NCBI GenBank assembly: GCA_002401925.1
Contig: NVUN01000006.1
Coordinates: 20,511 to 26,838, forward strand
Direction of reading: 5' to 3'
DNA from: Candidatus Kaiserbacteria bacterium
Lineage (GTDB): Bacteria; Patescibacteriota; Minisyncoccia; Phycocordibacterales; UBA2100
Length of the DNA stretch: 6,328 nucleotides
This document shows, piece by piece, positions 1 to 5,449 of the stretch (the stretch's first letter is position 1; every line of letters starts with the position of its first letter). The position numbers and the translations under genes are program-made. The notes under the pieces were generated by a model that was not told the origin of the DNA, ran no database searches, and saw only the letters and a program-made list of their open reading frames with translations.

Positions 1-1112
1 GCTGGATTCCACTTTGGGTTTCCTGCAACAAGTACTGCATCACTTGAGTCTTCTTCAAAGCGCGCATGTAACTCTCTCACGATGCTAGCTACACTTCCCT
101 TTCGTTTGTTATTGAGTGACTCAAGCTCGCGTGCGACGTCAGTTGCTTCTCCAACATCAGTAGTGGTAAGTAATCGAAATCCCAACTCTGGGTTACCCAT
201 TCGTGATGCTGCATTAATACGTGGTCCGATAGAAAATCCAATCTCATCTTCAGTCAGGTACGCCTGCTGTGCACCTACTTTTTTACACAGAGCAGCGATA
301 CCTGGTCGACGTGACTTCCGCAACACGGTAAGTCCGAAGTGAACGAGAGCCCTGTTTTCTCCTGTTAAAGAAACCATGTCAGCAACAGTCGCGATGGCAA
401 CAAGATCAAGCAGCCATTTCTCCCACCCAAGTGGTATATCTTCTACCCACTCTTTCTTTGTTTCACGAGCACGCATTAGCAGAGCTTGTGCCAACTTATA
501 CGCAACTCCTGTTCCACAAAGATACTTAAATGGATATGTTTCATCGGTACGCTGCGGATTAACAACCGCAAGTGCTTTTGGTAATTCTTCACCGGGAATA
601 TGATGGTCGGTGATAATGACATCAACTCCAATCTCAGTAGCGTGATCTACTGCGGCATTCCCCATAATACCTACATCCACCGTGATTATGAGCGTAACGT
701 TTTCCTTTGCGAGCTTATCAACTGCACTGACATGAAATCCGTATCCTTCTTCGTCACGATGTGGAATATAGTTAGTGAAACGTTCATATCCAATCTTCTT
801 AAATAGGTCGTGTAACAGAGAACCACCTGGAATACCATCACAATCAAAGTCACTGTAGATAGCGATGTACTCATTATCTTCGATAGCCTTGAGTATTCGA
901 TCGATGGCTTTATCCATATCACGAAGTTCAAAAGGATCGTGTACATCACGTTCGTAGTCTGGTGTAAAAAAATCTTCAGCGGCTTGCTTAGTTACAATAT
1001 TTCGCACACCAAGCAGCTCTTGTACCAACTCAGGATACTCTTTTAGTTCCTCACGGACTGCATCCGTAGGTTTCTCCCGTACTATGTATTTTTTTGTTTT
1101 GGCTTTCGACAT
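1..1112 (-). CDS. recJ: RecJ-type single-stranded-DNA 5'-3' exonuclease, N-terminal part (runs off the window)
   Basis: The reading frame is open from ATG at 1112 to the left edge, giving 370 residues; RecJ proteins are usually about 550-580, so the 3' end is missing only because the window ends. DHH-superfamily phosphoesterase motifs appear in order: SDFDCDG (residues 87-93, motif I metal aspartates), ITVDVG (143-148, motif II), and ITDHHIPG (167-174, the DHH signature with D169, H170, H171). These are followed by YLCGTGVAYKL, ATVADMVSLTGENR and GPRINAASRMG (296-306), all typical RecJ core blocks. The last visible residues, VLVAGNPKWNP, are the beginning of the DHHA1/nucleic-acid-binding half. 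RecJ degrades 5'-ended single strands in the cytoplasm during RecF-pathway recombination, base excision and mismatch repair. The gene is divergent from the HIT gene, and the start is supported by a -10 box 8 bases ahead of the ATG. The family call is firm; activity is inferred from intact metal-binding motifs. Confidence 0.93.
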   Translation of the reverse strand, partial: MSKAKTKKYIVREKPTDAVREELKEYPELVQELLGVRNIVTKQAAEDFFTPDYERDVHDPFELRDMDKAIDRILKAIEDNEYIAIYSDFDCDGIPGGSLLHDLFKKIGYERFTNYIPHRDEEGYGFHVSAVDKLAKENVTLIITVDVGIMGNAAVDHATEIGVDVIITDHHIPGEELPKALAVVNPQRTDETYPFKYLCGTGVAYKLAQALLMRARETKKEWVEDIPLGWEKWLLDLVAIATVADMVSLTGENRALVHFGLTVLRKSRRPGIAALCKKVGAQQAYLTEDEIGFSIGPRINAASRMGNPELGFRLLTTTDVGEATDVARELESLNNKRKGSVASIVRELHARFEEDSSDAVLVAGNPKWNP

Positions 1113-1128
1113 CAGATTGGATTATACT
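1099..1128 (+). promoter_or_regulatory. Putative sigma-70-type promoter of the HIT gene
   Basis: TTGGCT at 1099-1104 (4 of 6 to the -35 consensus), an 18-base spacer and TATACT at 1123-1128 (5 of 6 to the -10 consensus). The predicted transcription start (about 1135-1137) falls on the ATG at 1137, which is the start that fits HIT-family proteins. The -35 lies inside the first codons of recJ and the -10 overlaps the recJ -10, so polymerase could probably not occupy both promoters at once. Confidence 0.5.
1121..1126 (-). promoter_or_regulatory. Putative -10 box of recJ, leaderless arrangement
   Basis: Read on the minus strand this is a perfect TATAAT, followed by 8 bases and then the recJ ATG at 1112. 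With normal spacing RNA polymerase would start at about 1112-1114, so the transcript would begin on or next to the start codon. No Shine-Dalgarno-like purine tract lies between the box and the ATG. I see no convincing -35 at 16-18 bases upstream. The box overlaps the plus-strand -10 of the HIT gene by four bases. Confidence 0.55.
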
Positions 1129-1136
1129 GCATGATA

Positions 1137-1544
1137 ATGAAAGATTGTATTTTTTGTAAAATCATCCTCAAAGAAATTCCTTCTCATAAAATATATGAGG
1201 ATGAAAACGTATATGCGTTTCTAGATATTAACCCAGTACACATCGGTCACACGCTAGTGGTCCCAAAAGTACATGCGGAAGATATTTTTGATATTTCATC
1301 TGAGAGCTGGGCGCACGTTATGAACGTAGTCCATACGCTCTCACCGATAGTACATGCTGCAACGAATGCAGATGGAGTGAACATCATAATGAACAACAAG
1401 CGTTCTGCGGGACAACTTATTGATCACGCACATGTTCACATCGTACCTCGCTTTGCAGATGATGGTTTAAAAGGGCTCCCTCAACATAGTGAAAATTCTG
1501 AAGCTCTCACCACTATGCAAGAAAAAATAAAGAACACACTTTAG
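1137..1544 (+). CDS. HIT-family (HINT-like) nucleotide hydrolase
   Basis: A 135-residue protein, normal for the HINT branch of the histidine-triad superfamily. The active-site motif H-x-H-x-H-x-x is present as HAHVHIV (residues 97-103 from ATG 1137), preceded by the family block NNKRSAGQLIDH. The N-terminal DCIFCKI with its CxxC pair, together with a His in VVPKVH, is the zinc site of zinc-binding HINT proteins. The middle block FLDINPVHIGHTLVVPK is also diagnostic. Such proteins hydrolyse nucleoside phosphoramidates and related AMP conjugates in the cytoplasm; the physiological substrate cannot be read from sequence. An in-frame ATG at 1131 would add two residues, but 1137 gives the usual MKDCIFCKI start and matches the predicted leaderless transcription start. 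The TAG stop overlaps the pgk stop coming from the other strand. Confidence 0.93.
   Translation: MKDCIFCKIILKEIPSHKIYEDENVYAFLDINPVHIGHTLVVPKVHAEDIFDISSESWAHVMNVVHTLSPIVHAATNADGVNIIMNNKRSAGQLIDHAHVHIVPRFADDGLKGLPQHSENSEALTTMQEKIKNTL
1541..1544. other. Overlapping stop codons of convergent HIT and pgk genes
   Basis: The tetranucleotide TTAG holds TAG (1542-1544, plus) ending the HIT gene and TAA (1541-1543 read on minus) ending pgk. No intergenic space remains for a terminator on either strand, so each transcript must run into the antisense of the other gene. Confidence 0.9.
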
Positions 1545-2647
1545 TTACTCAGTGCTTCCAAGCCAGGCAAGGTACCTTTGAGTAAGAACTCAAGCATTGC
1601 CCCTCCCCCAGTTGAAACAAAATCAAATTCATTTTCAAGTCCCTCTTGTTGTACAATGGCAACAGTATCACCACCTCCAATAATGATATGTGCATCGGTG
1701 CGTGCAAGTGCTTGTGCAAGTGCAACGGTCGCTTTATCGTAACCGCCTTCATACCATCCGAATGGTCCATTCCATACAATTGATTTGTACTGTGGAAGTG
1801 TCGAGATAAGTTCTTTCATAGTATCGGGTCCAATGTCTACAATTTTTTCATCCAGTGCAACTTCATGAATACTTTTTGTAATCCCCCCACCTTCACTTGC
1901 TACCACTACATCAGTCACTGGTGCTATTTTTGTATTCTCTAAAATATCTGCAGGCACTTTACCGTCTTCAATAACTGAGACTCCTACAGCAACACCTTGA
2001 GCTGCAAGAAATTCATTGGCTAATGCCCCACCGACAAACACTGAATCATATGCTTCAAGATACTTTCGTATTAGAGGTTCTTTGGTCGCAAACTTTGCAC
2101 CTCCTAAAATAAATAGAGCGGGGTGTTTCGGAGATTGAGCATGAGTCAGTGCATTAATTTCTTCACGTAATAATAAACCTCCATAACTGGGAAGATACTT
2201 TGGTACTCCGATAATACTTGCGTGCTCACGATGCAATACGGCAAATGCATCTTGTACAAACAGATCAGCAATCTCTGCAATCTCTTTCGCAAAAACATCA
2301 TCATTTTCAATTTCACGTACATCAGTACGCATGTTTTCTACAAGTACCACCTCCCCTGCTACCAGCGCAGAAGCATCAAGTGTCTCTCGTTGAACAAAAG
2401 TAGTAGGAATATATTCATTCAGTGCACGTGCAACAGGTTCGAGTGTCTCATTTCTTTCGCGTCCAATATGAGCAATGACTACTATCTTTGCACCTCGTTC
2501 GCGTAAAAACTCAAGTGTCGGAAGTGCTTTGCGAATACGAAAATCATTCTGCACTATTCCATCCTGAATGGGCACATTTAAACCGGCGCGTACAAGTACC
2601 ACCTTCCCTGCAACATCTACGGTGTCATCTAGCCATGAAATGTTCAT
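1541..2647 (-). CDS. pgk: Phosphoglycerate kinase, with an unusual substitution in the 3-phosphoglycerate site
   Basis: A 368-residue protein, slightly shorter than typical bacterial PGK (about 390), catalysing 1,3-bisphosphoglycerate + ADP to 3-phosphoglycerate + ATP in the cytoplasm. Family blocks appear in order: VLVRAGLNVP (17-26), RIRKALPT, AHIGRE, LVENMR, DAFAVLHREHAS, ILGGAKFATK, SIVWNGPFGWYE, IIGGGDT and STGGGAMLE. Relative to human PGK1, the basic residues R39, H63, R66, R123, H170 and R171, the nucleotide-site lysines K216 and K220, and the GGGDT aspartate all appear conserved. The exception is Gly22 (codon GGT), where Asp24 of R-x-D-x-N-V-P is expected; that Asp normally hydrogen-bonds the substrate. 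Glycine patterns in FGTAHR (here FAVLHR) and GGGMA (here GGALA) are also changed. The gene starts inside the tpiA stop (ATGA overlap), so it is probably translated by coupling. The call is firm; full activity is likely but not certain. Confidence 0.95.
   Translation of the reverse strand: MNISWLDDTVDVAGKVVLVRAGLNVPIQDGIVQNDFRIRKALPTLEFLRERGAKIVVIAHIGRERNETLEPVARALNEYIPTTFVQRETLDASALVAGEVVLVENMRTDVREIENDDVFAKEIAEIADLFVQDAFAVLHREHASIIGVPKYLPSYGGLLLREEINALTHAQSPKHPALFILGGAKFATKEPLIRKYLEAYDSVFVGGALANEFLAAQGVAVGVSVIEDGKVPADILENTKIAPVTDVVVASEGGGITKSIHEVALDEKIVDIGPDTMKELISTLPQYKSIVWNGPFGWYEGGYDKATVALAQALARTDAHIIIGGGDTVAIVQQEGLENEFDFVSTGGGAMLEFLLKGTLPGLEALSN
2644..2647 (-). other. ATGA stop-start overlap joining tpiA and pgk
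   Basis: On the minus strand ATGA contains the pgk ATG (2647-2645) and the tpiA TGA (2646-2644). There is no Shine-Dalgarno sequence and no -10 box ahead of this ATG, unlike most other starts in the window. Translation reinitiation from tpiA is the simplest explanation for how pgk is expressed. Confidence 0.85.
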
Positions 2648-3402
2648 ACAGATGTTTCTGCTGCGGCGCGTGCGATAGTCGCAAATTTAATCGGGTCAAG
2701 GCTTGCCCGTCCGATAAGAACCCCGTCGAGCTCGGGTACAGAAAATATGTCTCGTGCATTCTCTTCATTTACTGAACCTCCGTACACAATACGAGTTGCC
2801 TTCATAGCTTTTTCTCCATAGAAATCACGGAGTGTTTTACGAACGAGCAGTACCATCTGATGTACAGCATGTGCGTCAGGTGCATGTTCTGCTCCTATCG
2901 CCCAGATAGGCTCATAAGCGATAGTGATGTTTTTAAATCGTGCAGCTGGTATTCCGTCTAGTGCAGTAGTAATTTGTCTGCGGACAGTCTTTATATAATC
3001 TCCATGAGCATCACGCTCAGACTCACCTATCGCGATAATTGGATTGAGTTTTGCCTCAAGTGCCATTAGTACTTTTGCATGTATATCTTCTTCATTCTCA
3101 CCGAGAGCACGACGTTCAGCGTGTCCGATGATAACGTGAGTGGAACCGGTGTCATGTACCTGAGTAGCAGACGTCTCCCCAGTGTGCGAACCTTCTTGGT
3201 CTCGTGAAATATCTTGTGCAGCAAATTCGATACGTGTGCCACGATACCCCTTAGATAGTTCTCGTAAAAACATGTGTGGTGGAGCGATAATAAGCTCCAC
3301 TTTTTTTGAATTAGTAGGTATCTTTTTAGTTGCTTCAAAAAGACGTTTCGCCTCAATGAACGTTCCTGGATTCATCTTCCAATTACCTATGATGGTTTTC
3401 AT
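2644..3402 (-). CDS. tpiA: Triosephosphate isomerase with variant active-site loop residues
   Basis: A 252-residue TIM-barrel enzyme of normal length interconverting dihydroxyacetone phosphate and glyceraldehyde 3-phosphate. Catalytic blocks are visible: GNWKMN (catalytic Asn and Lys), IGHAERR (the electrophilic His), AYEPIWAIG (the catalytic-base Glu) and YGGSV plus IGRASL (phosphate binding). Several usually conserved positions differ: Ala replaces Ser in GHSERR, AIGE replaces CIGE, the C-terminal side of loop 6 reads GAEHAPD instead of the common GTGKTAT, and GRASL replaces GGASL. The chemistry residues themselves are intact, so I expect an active enzyme. The start is taken as ATG 3402; a TTG codon at 3405 would add one residue, but the -10 box sits exactly 6 bases before the ATG, which predicts a transcript starting on its A. 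The gene is followed by pgk with a 4-base overlap, forming a lower-glycolysis pair. Confidence 0.95.
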   Translation of the reverse strand: MKTIIGNWKMNPGTFIEAKRLFEATKKIPTNSKKVELIIAPPHMFLRELSKGYRGTRIEFAAQDISRDQEGSHTGETSATQVHDTGSTHVIIGHAERRALGENEEDIHAKVLMALEAKLNPIIAIGESERDAHGDYIKTVRRQITTALDGIPAARFKNITIAYEPIWAIGAEHAPDAHAVHQMVLLVRKTLRDFYGEKAMKATRIVYGGSVNEENARDIFSVPELDGVLIGRASLDPIKFATIARAAAETSV

Positions 3403-3408
3403 CAAAAT

Positions 3409-3417
3409 AGTATACCA
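3409..3417 (-). promoter_or_regulatory. Extended -10 promoter of tpiA-pgk, predicted leaderless
   Basis: Minus-strand TGGTATACT: a TGn extension followed by TATACT (5 of 6 to consensus). Six bases (ATTTTG) separate it from the ATG at 3402, so with canonical spacing +1 is the A of the start codon. No -35 is recognisable, which is expected for extended -10 promoters. The promoter lies in the 24-base gap between the PilX-like stop and tpiA, and would separate glycolytic from pilus expression. Confidence 0.6.
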
Positions 3418-3426
3418 CTACTGCGT

Positions 3427-4845
3427 CTACAGCTCCTGCCACAGAACATACTGAGGTATAGGTGTATGTGAAGGAGTAAATGGTGGCGGATTAGTTACCT
3501 GCAATCTATCGTACGAGTTATCGCGATTTGTATATCCTGACACTGTCGTACCATTACTTATCCATGCAGTACCAACACGCTGACGTGAAATGATGGCTCC
3601 TTGCATAGTTAATTGAGTTTTAATATTCCCCTGGTAATACGGACGTCCAAACCTATCACCCTGTGCCACAAAAATACCTTTGAGAGACATATTGTCTGAT
3701 GAGTTAGGTGGAATATATATACCGAACTCACTAATAACAGTGATCCCATCAGTACCACCACCTACTGCGTAGTTAATATCACCACTGAGAATTACACTGG
3801 GGTCATACCCTGCATTCACTAAGTCAGCTGCGACTACGGTAACTTTACCTTTAACGGTCCCTTCAACCCATAGTTTATCTTCCACAAAAATCATAGGGCA
3901 ATCTGTAGGAATAGTGCGACGCTCAATAAAAGTCTCTGCGGTAATGGTATGAAAGTCCAGTGTGTACCCAATACCGGACAAATACCCTTGGGTCCAGCTT
4001 GTTTCAGTAACTTGATATATATCCACTGTGCCGTCTGCATTAAAAATGAGGTGGTACCCGTTTGGGGCAGTAACATATCCATAGTACGTTATTTCCGTAG
4101 TGCTATATGGTGCTAAGTAAATTCCATTAGATTGCGCTTGTGTTTTCATGCTCGACAAATTTGTTGCCATGTCGTCGAAACTGATCTCTGAGACTGGGTA
4201 CTGCCACAGCGCAGAACCTGAACCATCTCCACACACACCCGGAGAAGAACCACTCGCCTCACAATCAAAACTATCGTCCCATGTACTTACTGCGCTTGTC
4301 ACTATTGAATTATTTGTTCCATCCATACGAATACCACCATTGGAATGGTACGGGCCAGTAATCTCACGCCCAGAACCAGCCCAGACACTTGCACCAATAA
4401 TGTATGCATACTCAGATACACTAGGTGCTCCGTGTCGAGCCTCGATAGTACGTGCAAAGCGTGTGTCTTTAGTAACAGTTCCTGTAGAGGTAACATCGAC
4501 GGACTGTAATTGGCCACATGCCATATTTCCTGAAACCTCTAAGCTAAACGTTCCTATTTTTTCACCAGTCTCGGGATCATTGTAGTCATGTACATAGGGC
4601 CCGTCTTCACCAGTACCGTCTTGTAGATCTGTAGGATTATGTGCAAGAAACCAATGATAATAATTAAGTCCTGCATCAGCTATAGAGAGCGCTTGCTCTC
4701 GCACTTCTTTACTCGCACCCAGCTTTGCCTGACTAAAAATAAAACTCGTGAGTGCCATCACCGACAATCCAAATACTCCAGCAAACACCAGTACGAGTAA
4801 GACAGTAAGTCCGCGTTCATTATTATATGTACTATTCGATTTCAT
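3427..4845 (-). CDS. Large PilX/GspK-like minor pilin or pilus-tip protein
   Basis: A 472-residue secreted protein (474 if the ATG at 4851 is used). A short charged leader, MKSNSTYNNERG, is followed by a hydrophobic helix (about residues 13-39) and the segment VREQALSIADAGLNYYHWFLAHNP, a type IV minor-pilin N-terminus. The hydrophobic stretch begins LTVLL after the glycine, so the Glu at mature position 5 is absent, as is known for GspK/PilX-class pseudopilins that cap the filament. The rest is Gly/Ser/Thr-rich, with predicted beta-strand character and repeated alternation (for example LWVEGTVKGKVTVVAADL). Four cysteines (110, 195, 205, 316) could form disulfides; 195 and 205 flank a Gly/Ser loop. 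It ends in YVLWQEL. It is the last of three consecutive pilin genes, 9 bases after the PilW-like stop (3 bases if 4851 is used). I infer a tip or adhesive subunit. The exact family name is uncertain; conserved hypothetical proteins of this layout are common in Parcubacteria. Confidence 0.72.
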   Translation of the reverse strand: MKSNSTYNNERGLTVLLVLVFAGVFGLSVMALTSFIFSQAKLGASKEVREQALSIADAGLNYYHWFLAHNPTDLQDGTGEDGPYVHDYNDPETGEKIGTFSLEVSGNMACGQLQSVDVTSTGTVTKDTRFARTIEARHGAPSVSEYAYIIGASVWAGSGREITGPYHSNGGIRMDGTNNSIVTSAVSTWDDSFDCEASGSSPGVCGDGSGSALWQYPVSEISFDDMATNLSSMKTQAQSNGIYLAPYSTTEITYYGYVTAPNGYHLIFNADGTVDIYQVTETSWTQGYLSGIGYTLDFHTITAETFIERRTIPTDCPMIFVEDKLWVEGTVKGKVTVVAADLVNAGYDPSVILSGDINYAVGGGTDGITVISEFGIYIPPNSSDNMSLKGIFVAQGDRFGRPYYQGNIKTQLTMQGAIISRQRVGTAWISNGTTVSGYTNRDNSYDRLQVTNPPPFTPSHTPIPQYVLWQEL

Positions 4846-4853
4846 CTGCATAC

Positions 4854-4859
4854 ATTATA
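4854..4859 (-). promoter_or_regulatory. Possible internal -10 box ahead of the PilX-like gene
   Basis: Minus-strand TATAAT overlaps the stop codon of the PilW-like gene and lies 8 bases before the ATG at 4845, the same spacing as at recJ and the HIT gene. There is no -35 or TGn extension, and the local sequence is AT-rich, so chance is possible. If used, it favours 4845 over 4851 as the start and would give the tip protein its own leaderless transcript. Confidence 0.35.
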
Positions 4860-5448
4860 TATTGCGTAGCGTTGCACTACTACGTAATTCAAAATCATTA
4901 GGTGCACGTTCAGGATGAATATTCACCAATACCCGAACGACGATAAACGTCACGGTGTCTATTGCTGCATAGTTCGATATAACTACTCCATCTTGGTCAT
5001 AGTATGTAAACACAGGAACATCAACTACATTATTACGAACATTGTCTGAGAGTATCTTGATGACTTCGTCATCGAGTGAATACACGAGTGGTGTCCCGGA
5101 AGATTCTGTGACCCCCCTCTTGTAATCAGCACCATCAAGAAAATATCGGATACGCTCGATCCTACCGTCATTATCGTAGTCACTATAAAAAGCTACGCTA
5201 CTTGTTGCCATGCTTATCACCGGGTATGCACCATCATCGGCCGTCGACATCTCTCGTAAGGCACGTATGGTACTTTCCATACCGATACGTGCACTGCGAG
5301 TTGCCTCTGCTTGTTCAAGCGCAAATCGCTGACCACGATAGGCAAAAATCAAAGAGCTCACGATTGCACCGAGAATAATTACAAACACAAAAAGAAGTAC
5401 GAGCGTCTCGATAAGGGTGAATCCTCGCTGTGATTGGATGTGCTTCAT
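4855..5448 (-). CDS. PilW/GspJ-like type IV minor pilin (pseudopilin)
   Basis: A 197-residue prepilin. The leader MKHIQSQRG is followed by FTLIETLVLLFVFVII, a textbook type III signal: prepilin peptidase cleavage after Gly9, an N-methylatable Phe at +1 and Glu at +5, then a membrane-spanning helix that packs in the filament core. The soluble part includes FYSDYDNDGRIERIRYFL (about 87-104), a recurrent PilW/GspJ block with a DxDxDG calcium-loop-like pattern, and TYYDQDG. It ends in SATLRNI. ATG 5448 is chosen because it gives the standard nine-residue leader; the longer frame from a TTG at 5460 would overlap the previous gene. Only one base separates it from the PilV-like stop, and the PilX-like gene follows after 9 bases. 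Minor pilins of this class form the initiating tip complex with PilV- and PilX-like partners. The role is inferred from family and order. Confidence 0.85.
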   Translation of the reverse strand: MKHIQSQRGFTLIETLVLLFVFVIILGAIVSSLIFAYRGQRFALEQAEATRSARIGMESTIRALREMSTADDGAYPVISMATSSVAFYSDYDNDGRIERIRYFLDGADYKRGVTESSGTPLVYSLDDEVIKILSDNVRNNVVDVPVFTYYDQDGVVISNYAAIDTVTFIVVRVLVNIHPERAPNDFELRSSATLRNI

Positions 5449-5449
5449 A

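Noticed and set aside
82..806. Plus-strand open frames opposite recJ, and a minus-strand frame at 686-949
   Set aside because: They lie across the recJ frame, which carries all RecJ motifs without interruption; the alternative translations show no recognisable domain.
1518..1535. A-rich stretch (T-rich on minus) as a terminator for pgk
   Set aside because: No stem precedes the T-rich stretch on the minus strand, and it encodes Lys/Glu-rich residues of the HIT protein C-terminus; mentioned only as a possible stopping point.
1570..1579. Perfect palindrome AAGGTACCTT near the pgk 3' end
   Set aside because: It lies within coding sequence, has no T run after it and is short enough to be chance; not a terminator or a convincing operator.
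2340..2614. Direct repeat of about 20 bases inside pgk (near 2341-2362 and 2593-2614)
   Set aside because: Both copies encode the similar peptides VAGEVVLV and VAGKVVLV, which are two equivalent beta-strands conserved throughout PGK; this is family structure, not a mobile or recombination repeat.
3403..3405. TTG as start of triosephosphate isomerase
   Set aside because: The next codon is ATG, begins the standard N-terminus, and lies exactly where the extended -10 predicts transcription to begin; the TTG would be upstream of +1.
4148..4585. 145-codon plus-strand open frame opposite the PilX-like gene
   Set aside because: Its translation is Ser/Pro-rich with no motif, has no promoter or start signal, and is explained as the antisense shadow of a Gly/Ser/Thr-rich coding region.
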